Shown one piece after another: positions 35,334-43,998 of a stretch of 64,000 nucleotides of DNA. The stretch's first letter is position 1; each line of letters starts with the position of its first letter. The notes beneath the pieces are model-generated. The model was not told the origin of the DNA, made no database searches, and saw only the letters and a program-made list of their open reading frames with translations. The translations under genes and the position numbers were made by a program. Location of the stretch: the NCBI GenBank assembly GCA_017501225.1, contig JAFVXH010000019.1, positions 124,001 through 188,000 of the forward strand, read 5' to 3'. The DNA comes from Clostridia bacterium. GTDB taxonomy: Bacteria; Bacillota; Clostridia; Oscillospirales; CAG-272.

Positions 35334-36419
35334 ATGTCTAACAGGTTATTTCAAGGTGTGATCCATCAAATGAAGGATGCGATCGACCGTGTCATTGGTG
35401 TTATTGATGAAAACGGTGTCATCATTGCATGCTCGGAGCTGGTCAAGATCGGTGAGATCCGTCAGAGCGTCCGTGATGAGCTGAACTACACCAACGACGT
35501 CGTTACCAGCGGAGGATATACCTACCGCCCCATGACCAACGGACCCAAGACCGATTACATCGTGTTCGTTGAGGGCGAGGACAAAATGGCGGAGAAGATC
35601 TCCAAGCTCCTGTCCATTTCCCTTGGCAACATCAAGAACCTGTACGACGAAAAATACGATAAGGGCTCCTTTATCAAGAACATTATCTTAGATAACATTC
35701 TGCCCAGCGATATTTACATCAAATCCAAGGAGCTTCATTTCAACACCGAGGAAATGCGTATCGTCTTCCTGATTCAGTTCTACGGAAAGACCGATATGAT
35801 GCCCTTTGAGATGCTCCAGAATATGTTCCCGGACAAGACCAAGGATTACGTCATCAGTGTTGGTGAGCACGATATCGTTCTCGTCAAGGATATCAAGCCC
35901 GGAACCGAGACCAAGGAGATCGAAAAGATCGCGACCAACATCGCAGACACCCTTTCCACCGAGTTCTACACCAAGGTTTCCATCGGTATTTCCACGGTGG
36001 TCGAGAACATCAAGGATCTGGCGCGCGCTTACAAGGAAGCGCAGGTCGCGCTGGAGGTCGGTAAGGTATTCGAAACCGAAAAGAATATCATCAGCTATGA
36101 AAATCTCGGCATCGGCCGCCTGATCTATCAGCTTCCCACCACGCTCTGCGAGATGTTCTTGCAGGAGGTATTCAAGAGAGGAAGTCTGGAGTCCCTTGAC
36201 CGTGAAACGCTGATGACCATTCAGTGCTTCTTCGAGAACAACCTCAACGTGTCCGAGACCTCCAGAAAGCTCTTCGTTCACAGAAACACGCTGGTTTACC
36301 GCTTGGAGAAGATCCGCAAGCTGACAGGTCTTGACCTGCGTGAGTTCGAGCACGCCATCACCTTCAAGGTAGCGTTGATGGTCAGAAAGTACCTCAACTC
36401 CAAGCCCATTAAGTTTTAA
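35334..36419 (+). CDS. PucR/CdaR-type transcriptional regulator
   Basis: A 361-residue protein. The C-terminal ~60 residues are the PucR helix-turn-helix (FFENNLNVSETSRKLFVHRN, TLVYRLEKIRKLTGLDLR). The centre (about 115-270) resembles the GGDEF-like domain of CdaR regulators (VSIGISTVVENIKDLARAYKEA). The N-terminus (about 5-60, DAIDRVIGVIDENGVIIACS) looks like a PAS/sugar-diacid-type sensor. No carbohydrate genes adjoin it, so the effector is unknown. Strong codon use and its own promoter suggest steady expression. Confidence 0.82.
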   Translation: MSNRLFQGVIHQMKDAIDRVIGVIDENGVIIACSELVKIGEIRQSVRDELNYTNDVVTSGGYTYRPMTNGPKTDYIVFVEGEDKMAEKISKLLSISLGNIKNLYDEKYDKGSFIKNIILDNILPSDIYIKSKELHFNTEEMRIVFLIQFYGKTDMMPFEMLQNMFPDKTKDYVISVGEHDIVLVKDIKPGTETKEIEKIATNIADTLSTEFYTKVSIGISTVVENIKDLARAYKEAQVALEVGKVFETEKNIISYENLGIGRLIYQLPTTLCEMFLQEVFKRGSLESLDRETLMTIQCFFENNLNVSETSRKLFVHRNTLVYRLEKIRKLTGLDLREFEHAITFKVALMVRKYLNSKPIKF

Positions 36420-36442
36420 TTGACATTGACGATCTTACAGCA

Positions 36443-36496
36443 AGCGAAATGTGCGAAGGGAAGCCTTATGCATATTTCGCTTCTGTACTGTTTTTC
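36443..36496 (+). terminator. Terminator after the PucR-type regulator
   Basis: A 12-bp stem, AGCGAAATGTGC (36443) with GCATATTTCGCT (36470-36481, one G-T pair), is followed a few bases later by a T-run. Confidence 0.7.
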
Positions 36497-36585
36497 ACAT
36501 CTTACCGCATAATTGCCGACGCTTGGTCCATACAATAAACCGTTGGAGGAGCCGACAATCATGCGCAACTCCGGAAAGGATTTAT

Positions 36586-38076
36586 ATGGACGAGAATCAA
36601 AAGGATTATGATCCGGGGCAGGGAGAGGAAGAAAAGACCGATGGGTCGGTGCACAGTCAGGAGTCGCAGACGAATCAAGCGCAGGACGCTTCTGTCCGGA
36701 AGGGCAAATGGAACGTAAGCTCTGCGACCTATATCTGGATCAGCGTCGTCTGTCTTGTCGCATCTCTTTGCATTCTGTTGACTTACACGCTTACCGCCGC
36801 GCGCGACCGTGCTTATTACAGTGATAAGCTTGCGGCGCAGCAGGCAGTTATTGATCGCTTGGCACAAGGTGCCGGCAGTGACATCGGTGTCGATAAGCTC
36901 GCTCTGCTGGACGGTATTTTTTCAAAATATTCCTACTATGCGGGATCAAAAACCGAGGAAGAGCTGATGACGGCGGTGCTCAAGGCATACGTCGCGGCTA
37001 CGGGTGACGAATACGCCGCCTATATGACCGAGGAAGAATTCCGCGCCATGTACGCTTCCAACGTCGGCTCCTCGGTCGGCATTGGTGTCAGCGTGGTAAG
37101 AAACACCGTGACGGCAGGCACAACCGCCTATGAGGTCGCGCAGACCATTGCCGTATACGACAATTCCCCCGCACAGCAAGCAGGCGTCAGGGTAGGCGAC
37201 TGCATCTACCGCGTCAAGGTTGACGGTGTCTACAAAACCGCAAGCGAGATCGGGTATACGGGTATGACCGGTGCCATCGCGGGTGAGATCGGAACAGCGG
37301 TGGAATTCTCGGTGCTGCGTCCCGAAAACGGGGGATACACCTCGGTGGATATCAGCGCCGTGCGCAACACCTACGAGATTCAAACCGTTTCCCATTGGAT
37401 CAGCGAGAGTAACCCCTCGGTTGCGATCGTCAGGATCTCAAGCTTCGATCTGGTCACCCCCAAGCAGTTCAAGGCGGCGATGAGCACGCTGCTGCAAAAC
37501 CCGGAGATCAAGCATTTCGTCTTTGACGTCCGCAACAATCCCGGAGGAGATCTGCAATCCATCAAGGCAACCCTGACCTACTTTTTGCAGGAGGGAGATC
37601 TGATCCTTTCCGCCGTCGATAAGGACGGGAATATTCCCAAGTCCTACTATGCGGAGCCCATTGCACTTCTCGGTGACTATGCCGCGTGCAACGTCGCAAA
37701 AAACGAGATCGGAATGTACGCAGGGCTCGACATGACCGTGCTTTGCAACGGAAATACCGCAAGCGCTGCCGAGGTCTTTACCGCGACGCTGCGCGATTAC
37801 GGACTTGCTACGATCGTAGGAAGCAAGACCTTTGGAAAGGGCATCATGCAGTCCACGCTCAGCCTTTCCGAGTTTGGAAATTATACGGGATATCTCAAGC
37901 TGACGACCTATGCGTACGTCACCAAATGCGGTGTCACCTATCACGATATCGGCATTTTGCCGGATCCGGGACTTGCCGTAGAGCTTTCGGAGGAAGCAAA
38001 GAATCAAAACTTCCATCTTCTGACCGAGCAGCAGGATAACCAATTGCAGGCTGCCATTGCACAGTTCAATCAATAA
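36586..38076 (+). CDS. S41-family C-terminal processing peptidase with PDZ domain
   Basis: A 496-residue protein. The start at 36586 (MDENQKDY) is chosen from the adjacent AAAGGA; the open frame runs 45 codons further but that part is intergenic. A polar acidic N-terminus is followed by one TM helix (about 47-70) and an external enzyme: PDZ domain (about 150-235, VYDNSPAQQAGVRVGD) and peptidase core with FVFDVRNNPGGDL, catalytic Ser in NGNTASAAEVF and Lys in GSKTFGKG. CtpA-type enzymes mature or degrade secreted proteins; some act in sporulation signalling. It is followed by greA after 33 bp. Confidence 0.9.
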   Translation: MDENQKDYDPGQGEEEKTDGSVHSQESQTNQAQDASVRKGKWNVSSATYIWISVVCLVASLCILLTYTLTAARDRAYYSDKLAAQQAVIDRLAQGAGSDIGVDKLALLDGIFSKYSYYAGSKTEEELMTAVLKAYVAATGDEYAAYMTEEEFRAMYASNVGSSVGIGVSVVRNTVTAGTTAYEVAQTIAVYDNSPAQQAGVRVGDCIYRVKVDGVYKTASEIGYTGMTGAIAGEIGTAVEFSVLRPENGGYTSVDISAVRNTYEIQTVSHWISESNPSVAIVRISSFDLVTPKQFKAAMSTLLQNPEIKHFVFDVRNNPGGDLQSIKATLTYFLQEGDLILSAVDKDGNIPKSYYAEPIALLGDYAACNVAKNEIGMYAGLDMTVLCNGNTASAAEVFTATLRDYGLATIVGSKTFGKGIMQSTLSLSEFGNYTGYLKLTTYAYVTKCGVTYHDIGILPDPGLAVELSEEAKNQNFHLLTEQQDNQLQAAIAQFNQ

Positions 38077-38109
38077 AACATTATCATACAGAACAAGGAG
38101 AACATTGAC

Positions 38110-38595
38110 ATGTCAAAAGGAAAACCGATGCTTTATACAAAGCAGGGCTATCAGGAACTGGTAGACGAATTACACTACCTCAAGCACGAGAAGCGTGAAA
38201 AGATCAAGAACGATATCGCGGTTGCACGCTCCTTTGGTGACCTTTCCGAGAACGCCGAGTACGAGGAAGCAAGAAACGAGCAGGGCAAAAACGAGGCACG
38301 CATCGCAGAGCTTGAGGCGTTGCTTGAAAACGCACAGATTCTGGATGAATCCACGGTCGACACCAGCGTAGTCAGCCTTGGCTCCAGCGTTAAGGTTCTC
38401 AATCATGGCACGGGCAAGGAGGCAACCTATGAGATGGTTGGCTCCAATGAGGCAAATCCCTTGGAGAATAAGATCTCCGATCTTTCTCCCATCGGCTCGG
38501 CTCTCATCGGCAAAAAGATCGGTGACGAGGTCGTTGTTGAGGTGATTGCCGGCACCGTCAAGCTCAAGGTCCTGGACGTTACCAGAACCAGATAA
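38110..38595 (+). CDS. greA: Transcription elongation factor GreA
   Basis: A 161-residue protein. The N-terminal coiled coil (about 10-80, acidic tip DLSENAEYEEARNEQGKNEA) enters the RNA polymerase channel; the C-terminal FKBP-like domain ends NKISDLSPIGSALIGKKIGD. It rescues backtracked RNA polymerase by stimulating transcript cleavage. Start follows ACAAGGAG. Confidence 0.95.
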   Translation: MSKGKPMLYTKQGYQELVDELHYLKHEKREKIKNDIAVARSFGDLSENAEYEEARNEQGKNEARIAELEALLENAQILDESTVDTSVVSLGSSVKVLNHGTGKEATYEMVGSNEANPLENKISDLSPIGSALIGKKIGDEVVVEVIAGTVKLKVLDVTRTR

Positions 38596-38603
38596 TGACT
38601 GAC

Positions 38604-38644
38604 CAAAGCGGAACGGATCGGCTTTTGCTTCGTTCCGCTTTTTG
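38604..38644 (+). terminator. Rho-independent terminator after greA
   Basis: Stem AAAGCGGAACG with CGTTCCGCTTT followed by T residues. Confidence 0.8.
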
Positions 38645-38660
38645 ATCAAGGAGGATCTGT

Positions 38661-39413
38661 ATGCAGGATCAAAATCAGAATCACCGCGAGGAGGAAAAAA
38701 GAGAAGCGCCGAGTATTGCGCTTCCCAAGAATAAATTTCTTACCTGGCTGGAGAATTTTTGGTATCATTATAAGATTCATACCGTTGTGGCACTGTTCGT
38801 CTTGCTTTGCCTGATCGCTTGCTTCGCGCAATGCTCAGGGAAGGAGAACGGGGATATTACGGTTGTATTTGCGGGCGGATGCACCCTGACGAACACCGAC
38901 CGATCGACCGTGGTGGATCTGTTGGATTCTCTCGCCTTGCCCAAGGAGGACGGAGACACCCTGACGGTCGTCTTTAACCACTACAGCATATTCTCGGAGG
39001 AGGAGCTTCGAAAGTATTACACCGACGAGAACGGAAATTTTGATAACTACGCCTATCAGATCGCGCTTTCCTCCAGCAAGACTAACGCCCAGACCTTTGG
39101 CGATTCGCTTCTGACGGGACATTCCGCGCTCTATTTTGTCAGAGAGTCGCTTTATCAGTCGCAGAACATGCAAAAGCTCGCGCGCCCGCTTTCCAAAAGC
39201 CTTGGGGCTACCCCCGAGTGCGCGTATGACGAGTATGCCATTCGCCTTTGCGACACCGAGTTTTATCAGTACTATGAGGCACTGCACTTTTTCCCGGAGG
39301 ACACGTTGATCGTCCTGACCGAGCCTTACATCTTCGGTACGACCTCCGATGAAGAGGTCTATGCGCAGTTCGAGGCACTCTTTCGCGCGATCGCGCAGTT
39401 CAAGGCACCTTAA
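38661..39413 (+). CDS. Single-pass membrane protein of unknown function
   Basis: A 250-residue protein that I do not recognise. A polar, charged N-terminus of ~25 residues leads to KFLTWLENFWYHYKIH and a TM helix (about 41-62, VVALFVLLCLIACFAQC) with a lipobox-like end. The ~185-residue outer domain is acidic with an alternating beta/alpha pattern (ITVVFAGGC, LTVVFNHYS, LIVLTEP) that recalls a periplasmic-binding-like fold, which I offer as inference only. AAGGAGG precedes the ATG; a terminator flanks each side, so it may be transcribed by read-through or from a promoter I cannot see. Confidence 0.7.
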   Translation: MQDQNQNHREEEKREAPSIALPKNKFLTWLENFWYHYKIHTVVALFVLLCLIACFAQCSGKENGDITVVFAGGCTLTNTDRSTVVDLLDSLALPKEDGDTLTVVFNHYSIFSEEELRKYYTDENGNFDNYAYQIALSSSKTNAQTFGDSLLTGHSALYFVRESLYQSQNMQKLARPLSKSLGATPECAYDEYAIRLCDTEFYQYYEALHFFPEDTLIVLTEPYIFGTTSDEEVYAQFEALFRAIAQFKAP

Positions 39414-39420
39414 AATGCAA

Positions 39421-39460
39421 ATAAAAAATCTCCAAGCAAGCTGCTTGGAGATTTTTTATG
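39421..39460. terminator. Bidirectional terminator between the unknown membrane protein gene and rpe
   Basis: AAAAAATCTCCAAGCA with TGCTTGGAGATTTTTT, loop AGC; it works for both convergent genes. Confidence 0.88.
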
Positions 39461-39475
39461 CCTTTTGCAAAGGGA

Positions 39476-40147
39476 TTATTTGGTGTAAGGATGCAGATCC
39501 GCTTCCTCGCGCATTTTCTGAATGACCTCGCTCGGACGCTTTGCGTTAAAGATCGCAGAGCCCGCTACGATGACGTTTGCGCCACTCTCGGTTGCAAGAC
39601 CGATGTTTTCAGCCTTCAGACCTCCGTCAACCTGAATGTCCAATTTGAGGTTGTGGGCGTCTGCGTATCTCTTGACCGTCCGCACCTTCTTGAGCATATC
39701 GGGCATAAAGGACTGACCGCCAAAGCCGGGAACGACCGTCATGATCAGCGCCATATCGATCTTGTCAAGATAGGGGAGCAGAAGCTCGACGGGAGTTGCG
39801 GGAGAGATGGCAACGCCGACGCGAACCTCGTGACGGCGGATCTTTGCGATCGCGGCATCCAGATCGGAGCAAGCCTCCAGATGTACGGTGATAATATCGG
39901 CGCCTGCCTTTGCGTAATCGTCAATATAACGAATGGGATCCACGATCATCAGATGCACGTCAAAGATCAGCTTGCTGTAAGGGCGGATGGATGCGATGAC
40001 GGGCGTGCCGAAGCTGAAATTGGGCACGAAGTTGCCGTCCATGACGTCCAGATGCAGATAGTTGGCACCTGCCTTTGCCATACGTGTCATTTCGTCTTCT
40101 AAGTGTCCGAAGTCGGCAGAAAGCATAGAGGGGGCAATGTAAATCAT
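39476..40147 (-). CDS. rpe: Ribulose-phosphate 3-epimerase
   Basis: A 223-residue TIM barrel: APSMLSADFGHLEDEM, YLHLDVMDGNFVPN (metal His and Asp), DVHLMI, MTVVPGFGGQSFM and QVDGGL. It interconverts ribulose 5-phosphate and xylulose 5-phosphate. It lies at the end of the tsaE-ispF gene string, after a 179-bp gap. Confidence 0.96.
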   Translation of the reverse strand: MIYIAPSMLSADFGHLEDEMTRMAKAGANYLHLDVMDGNFVPNFSFGTPVIASIRPYSKLIFDVHLMIVDPIRYIDDYAKAGADIITVHLEACSDLDAAIAKIRRHEVRVGVAISPATPVELLLPYLDKIDMALIMTVVPGFGGQSFMPDMLKKVRTVKRYADAHNLKLDIQVDGGLKAENIGLATESGANVIVAGSAIFNAKRPSEVIQKMREEADLHPYTK

Positions 40148-40326
40148 AGTGTTTGACCTTTCTTATATCCTTGGATGAATTTTGAAAACAAAACCTTGAT
40201 GGGGCTGTCGATTCCTTCCGAAAAACGGCATATACTGTCACTAAGACACGGCAGTGCGCGCGCAAAAGGAATTCAAAAGACAGGACGTTGACAGTGTGAT
40301 TGCGTGGCGGCTGCCTTGAAATAGAT
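40148..40326. other. Gap between ispF and rpe
   Basis: 179 bp with no coding signal. I see neither a clear terminator nor a good sigma-A promoter; TATAAG near 40166 on the minus strand is a poor -10. Whether rpe has its own promoter is undecided. Confidence 0.4.
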
Positions 40327-40809
40327 TTATTTGTGCAGGATGCAAACGGCGTGTGCCGCCATGCCAAGACCTTGTCCCGTAAAGCCTAAGCCTTCCTCGG
40401 TGGTTGCCTTGATGTTAACGCGCTCGACCTCAACGTCCAGCATTCTTGCGATGTTCTGACGCATCTTCGGGATGTGAGGCGCAAGCTTCGGGGCTTGTGC
40501 CAGAACCGTCGCGTCTACGTTTCCGACCTTCCAGCCGTGAGAAAGCAGCAGGAGCGCGACCTGCTCCAAAAGCTTTAAGCTGTCGGCATTCAGATAAGCG
40601 GCGTCCGTATCGGGGAAGTGCTTTCCGATGTCACCAAGACCTGCGGCTCCCAGAAGCGCGTCCATAATGGCGTGCGTCAGGACGTCGGCGTCCGAGTGTC
40701 CCAGAAGTCCTGCGGTGTGAGGGATCGCGACACCGCCTAAAATCAGACGGCGGTCGGGAACCAACCGATGCACGTCATAGCCGTGACCGATGCGGATATC
40801 GGGCGTCAT
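40327..40809 (-). CDS. ispF: 2-C-methyl-D-erythritol 2,4-cyclodiphosphate synthase
   Basis: A 160-residue protein with the metal motif [27 protein letters not shown] and [13 protein letters not shown]. It forms the cyclic diphosphate in the MEP pathway. It overlaps ispD by 4 bp (ATGA), so the two are translationally coupled. Confidence 0.96.
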   Translation of the reverse strand: MTPDIRIGHGYDVHRLVPDRRLILGGVAIPHTAGLLGHSDADVLTHAIMDALLGAAGLGDIGKHFPDTDAAYLNADSLKLLEQVALLLLSHGWKVGNVDATVLAQAPKLAPHIPKMRQNIARMLDVEVERVNIKATTEEGLGFTGQGLGMAAHAVCILHK

Positions 40810-41555
40810 TTCTTTGCCCTCCGATGGGAAAGGATCGCCTCTGCGATGTCAAGATCGTCAGGCGTTGTGATCTTGAGATTTTCCATGCCGCATTCCACCA
40901 GCTGCACCTTGTAGCCGAGATTTTCGATCAGCGAGCAATCGTCGGTTGCCTCAAATCCGTCTGCCTTGGCGCGATACTGAGCTGCCAGGTAGAGCGAGGT
41001 ATGGAAGACCTGAGGCGTTTGTGCCTGCCAGAGGTTTTCGCGGCTGACCGTTTCCCTGACAGCGCCCAGAGTGTTGGTTCGCTTGACCGTGTCACTGACC
41101 TTGTGTGCCGCGGCGGCAGCCTTGTGGCGGTATGCGCGAATGCAGACACGCGCGATCTGCTCGGGTGTCGTCAGACAGCGCGCGCCGTCAGCGATGGCAA
41201 CGTACTTTGCAAAGGGGCTGACGCGTCTGACGCCGCTGTAAGCGGATTCCTGGCGCGTACGGCCGCCAACGGCAAGAGCGCGGAGCTTTGTAATGCGACA
41301 GACCTTGCAAAGCTTGGTGATGGCAGGGAAATCCTGCGGACGTGCCACGATGACGATCTCCTGAATGAGAACGCAGTGCTCGTAAGCAAGCAATGTGTGT
41401 GCCAGAACGGGCATGCCGCAAAGCATCTCAAATTGCTTGTTTTTGTCTTTTCCCATGCGTGTGGAGCTGCCCGCGGCCAGGATGACGGCGGCGGTGCGAT
41501 GCTTCGTAAAGGCGTCAACGACTCCGTTTACCGCTTCAAGCTTTTTTTCAATCAT
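40806..41555 (-). CDS. ispD: 2-C-methyl-D-erythritol 4-phosphate cytidylyltransferase
   Basis: A 249-residue nucleotidyltransferase with the CTP loop [28 protein letters not shown] and [10 protein letters not shown] and [18 protein letters not shown]. About 18 residues precede the usual start of the fold, but no internal start is better. It makes CDP-ME in the third MEP step. It precedes ispF directly. Confidence 0.94.
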   Translation of the reverse strand: MIEKKLEAVNGVVDAFTKHRTAAVILAAGSSTRMGKDKNKQFEMLCGMPVLAHTLLAYEHCVLIQEIVIVARPQDFPAITKLCKVCRITKLRALAVGGRTRQESAYSGVRRVSPFAKYVAIADGARCLTTPEQIARVCIRAYRHKAAAAAHKVSDTVKRTNTLGAVRETVSRENLWQAQTPQVFHTSLYLAAQYRAKADGFEATDDCSLIENLGYKVQLVECGMENLKITTPDDLDIAEAILSHRRAKK

Positions 41556-41596
41556 GATAAAAACCGTTCCTTTTCGTAAAATTTTGAGAGAAACGC

Positions 41597-42058
41597 TTAT
41601 TTTTGAGATTCGGATTCCTCAATGGCGGTGATCATATTGACGCGCGTCTGGTGCTTTCCGCCCTCAAATTCCGCGTCAATGAAGCTATCCACCAGATCCA
41701 GTGCCAAGCCCATACCGACCACGCGCTCGCCGAAGCAAAGCACGTTTGCATTGTTGTGCATGCGCGTCAAGCGCGCGCTGAAGGTGTCCGAGCAAACCGC
41801 CGCACGAATGCCGCGATGCTTGTTTGCAGCCATGGACATGCCGATTCCGGTTCCGCAGATCAGAATGCCGAGCTCGCTCGTGCCGTCCTGTACCTGCTTG
41901 CATACGGCGTGCGCAAAATCGGGATAGTGACAGCTGTCAGGAGAGTTGGTTCCGACGTCGATCACCTCAATGCCGCGCTCCTGCAGATGGGCGATGACCT
42001 TCTCCTTGAGCAGATATCCTGCGTGATCCGCACCGATTGTAATTTTTTTGATGTTCAT
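41597..42058 (-). CDS. rpiB: Ribose-5-phosphate isomerase B
   Basis: A 153-residue RpiB/LacAB-family protein: IGADHAGYLLKEK at the N-terminus, CGTGIGMSMAANK with catalytic Cys, and HNNANVLCFGERVVG. It interconverts ribose 5- and ribulose 5-phosphate, feeding rpe nearby. LacA/B-type galactose-6-phosphate isomerases are similar, but no lactose genes are present. Confidence 0.92.
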   Translation of the reverse strand: MNIKKITIGADHAGYLLKEKVIAHLQERGIEVIDVGTNSPDSCHYPDFAHAVCKQVQDGTSELGILICGTGIGMSMAANKHRGIRAAVCSDTFSARLTRMHNNANVLCFGERVVGMGLALDLVDSFIDAEFEGGKHQTRVNMITAIEESESQK

Positions 42059-42091
42059 ATTGCGTATCCTCGTCTATATCAGTTTATTGTC

Positions 42092-42796
42092 TTACGTAGA
42101 TTGCTTGGCAGCTTCTCGCTCGGCTCTCTCACGCTCTGCTTGCGATGGGCGAAGATAGATGGGAGCGAGCAGGGCATCCGTTGTCGCATATCCTTGCTCA
42201 TAAAGCCTTTTTGCGACCTGAGCGACCGAATATGCGCTTTGCGGGCGGAGTCTGTGCGGGGTATTGTGAATGGGGTGCTTCAGCAGAGAAGCGGTAATAT
42301 CGTATCCGTCCCCGACCAGATAAACGGGCTCGTCATACTGAGATAGCAGGGCGTCAAGCTCGGTGATCGCCATGGCACTGTCCGGCATCAGACGCGTCAT
42401 CTTACCGTTCTCCGATCGGAAGAGTGCCGTATATACCTGAGAGCGGCGCGCGTTCATGACGGGGCAGATCAGCCCTTCCGCCACGGTTAGATTTTCTGCC
42501 AGAGCCTCCAACGTCGAAACTCCGACGCAGGGTTTTCCTCTGCCAAAGGCAAGTCCCTTTGCGGTCGCGACACCGATGCGCACGCCGGTAAAGGAGCCCG
42601 GACCTACGGATACCGCAAACAGATCGACATCCTCCGCCGTCAGGGAAAAGAATTTCAGCGCGGATTCTGCCAAGGGGAGCAGCGTTTCGCTATGGGTATT
42701 TCCATTCTGAATGGTGAATTCTCCAAGCAGTGCCTCATCCTCGCACAGAGCAACCGAGGCGGCAATGGCAGTGCTGTCAAGGGCTAAGATTTTCAT
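42092..42796 (-). CDS. tsaB: tRNA t6A37 biosynthesis protein TsaB
   Basis: A 234-residue ASKHA-fold protein starting at 42796 (MKILALDSTAIAASVAL) in an ATGA overlap with tsaE. NTHSETLLPLAESAL and VGPGSFTGVRIGVATAKGLA are the family signatures. TsaB scaffolds TsaD and TsaE for threonylcarbamoyl transfer to A37 of ANN-decoding tRNAs. Its last ~40 residues are charged (SQAERERAEREAAKQS). tsaD is not in this window. Confidence 0.94.
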   Translation of the reverse strand: MKILALDSTAIAASVALCEDEALLGEFTIQNGNTHSETLLPLAESALKFFSLTAEDVDLFAVSVGPGSFTGVRIGVATAKGLAFGRGKPCVGVSTLEALAENLTVAEGLICPVMNARRSQVYTALFRSENGKMTRLMPDSAMAITELDALLSQYDEPVYLVGDGYDITASLLKHPIHNTPHRLRPQSAYSVAQVAKRLYEQGYATTDALLAPIYLRPSQAERERAEREAAKQST

Positions 42797-43257
42797 GCCG
42801 TTTCCTCCTCGATCAGGGTGATTTGAATGCTTCTTGCATCGAAAGAGCGTTCCGGTTCCTTTTTGATTTCGACCCTCCAATACTCGCTTGGCAGGGAATC
42901 GGGAATGTTTTCGCTCCATTCCACAAGGCAGATGCCGCCTCTGTCGGCATAATCGTAAAAGCCGATGGAATAGAGATCCTCCTCACTCGTGATGCGGTAC
43001 ATATCAAAATGGAACAGTGGGCGCCCCTTGCCGCGGTACTCGTTGACCAGCGCAAAGGTTGGGGAGCGCACCGCGGACCCCGGAGAGATGACCGACGCAA
43101 AGCCGCGTACAAAGGCGGTCTTTCCGACACCGAGATCTCCGTAAAGCGCGACGAAGCAGGGGGACGCGGGATCCTTGCAGATCCTATCCGCAAGCATGGC
43201 ACCGCACGCCTCGGTCTCCTCGACGCAGGAGGTCCTGCAAAGCTGTTCGAACGGCAT
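42793..43257 (-). CDS. tsaE: tRNA t6A37 biosynthesis ATPase TsaE
   Basis: A 154-residue ATPase; the ATG at 43257 is chosen because GGAGGAGG lies just upstream, while an earlier TTG would overlap that site. Walker A is GDLGVGKTAFVRG, followed by SPTFALVNEY and the Walker B-like FHFDMYRI. It powers the TsaB-TsaD cycle. First gene of the tsaE-tsaB-rpiB-ispD-ispF string, with a consensus-like promoter. Confidence 0.94.
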   Translation of the reverse strand: MPFEQLCRTSCVEETEACGAMLADRICKDPASPCFVALYGDLGVGKTAFVRGFASVISPGSAVRSPTFALVNEYRGKGRPLFHFDMYRITSEEDLYSIGFYDYADRGGICLVEWSENIPDSLPSEYWRVEIKKEPERSFDARSIQITLIEEETA

Positions 43258-43297
43258 ATTCGGCACCTCCTCCAAAAAGCAATAAAACTCTATTGTT

Positions 43298-43326
43298 AGT
43301 ATAACACAGTCTTTTTGATTTGTAAA
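43298..43326 (-). promoter_or_regulatory. Sigma-A promoter for the tsaE operon
   Basis: Minus strand TTTACA (43326-43321), 17 bp, TATACT (43303-43298). Confidence 0.72.
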
Positions 43327-43329
43327 GAG

Positions 43330-43365
43330 TTTTGGACGGATTTCTCAACGAAAGTCCGTCCAAAC
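43330..43365 (-). terminator. Terminator-like hairpin after the DUF896 gene
   Basis: A perfect 10-bp stem TTTGGACGGA (43331-43340) with TCCGTCCAAA (43355-43364). The following minus-strand bases (ACTCTTT) make only a weak T-run. Confidence 0.6.
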
Positions 43366-43370
43366 AAGGA

Positions 43371-43586
43371 TTATTTCTTTTTGTTTTTCAAATCGGGAAG
43401 CGGGGTTCTGCTGCCGTCGGGATACTGAATGACGGTATTGTCAAGAATTCCCGTAAACTGCGCGCGGAATTCCTTAACATATTCGGCACGCAGAAGCTGC
43501 TGCTCGGCCTTTTCCTCGTCGGTAAGACCTACCTCCTTGGATTTGTGCGCCAGGGCGTTGATGCGTTCAATCTTTTCCTTTTCCAT
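43371..43586 (-). CDS. DUF896 family protein (YnzC-like)
   Basis: A 71-residue soluble protein: KIERINALAHKSKEVGLTDE, then YVKEFRAQFTGILDNTVIQ, the standard DUF896 core. Bacillus members are small, SOS-linked or of unknown role; the biochemical function is not established. The start follows GAGGAG. No clear promoter of its own is visible, so it may be read through from rpmB. Confidence 0.88.
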   Translation of the reverse strand: MEKEKIERINALAHKSKEVGLTDEEKAEQQLLRAEYVKEFRAQFTGILDNTVIQYPDGSRTPLPDLKNKKK

Positions 43587-43642
43587 AAAGTTCTCCTCTG
43601 CGGTATCTTGTTCTCAAAGCGATCAAAATGCTCCTTATGTTT

Positions 43643-43680
43643 GAAAAATAAAGGGCAGACACACGGTGTCTGCCATACCT
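43643..43680 (-). terminator. Terminator after rpmB
   Basis: GGCAGACAC with GTGTCTGCC (loop ACG), followed on the minus strand by CTTTATTTTTC. Confidence 0.75.
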
Positions 43681-43703
43681 TTATTTGCACGGAAAGAGGG
43701 CGA

Positions 43704-43874
43704 TCAAGCCTTCTTCATGGTGCGCAAGCAACGAGCACAAACGTTGATAGCTTTATTGCCTTCCAATCTTACCTTGCGAATGTTGGGCTTCCAGGTTCTG
43801 TTGGTTTTGCGGTGAGAGTGAGAAACATTCTGACCGAAAACGACACCCTTGCCACACAGACAGCACTTTGCCAT
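43704..43874 (-). CDS. rpmB: 50S ribosomal protein L28
   Basis: A 56-residue L28: MAKCCLCGKGVVFGQNVSHS, RKTNRTWKPNIRKVRL, VCARCLRTMKK. Two CxxC pairs indicate the zinc-binding form. The start at 43874 follows TTAGGAGG; the upstream in-frame extension is leader sequence. Confidence 0.96.
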   Translation of the reverse strand: MAKCCLCGKGVVFGQNVSHSHRKTNRTWKPNIRKVRLEGNKAINVCARCLRTMKKA

Positions 43875-43941
43875 TTTTTGACACCTCCTAAAAAACCTTT
43901 GCTGATTGCACAAACAACCAATTTACTTTACAACAGGGGTA

Positions 43942-43970
43942 TTATACCATATCTTTTCTCAAATTGCAAG
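43942..43970 (-). promoter_or_regulatory. Sigma-A promoter for rpmB
   Basis: Minus strand TTGCAA (43970-43965), 17 bp, TATAAT (43947-43942). Confidence 0.78.
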
Positions 43971-43998
43971 TTCTTTTTGAAATTTTTTTCGATTTTTT

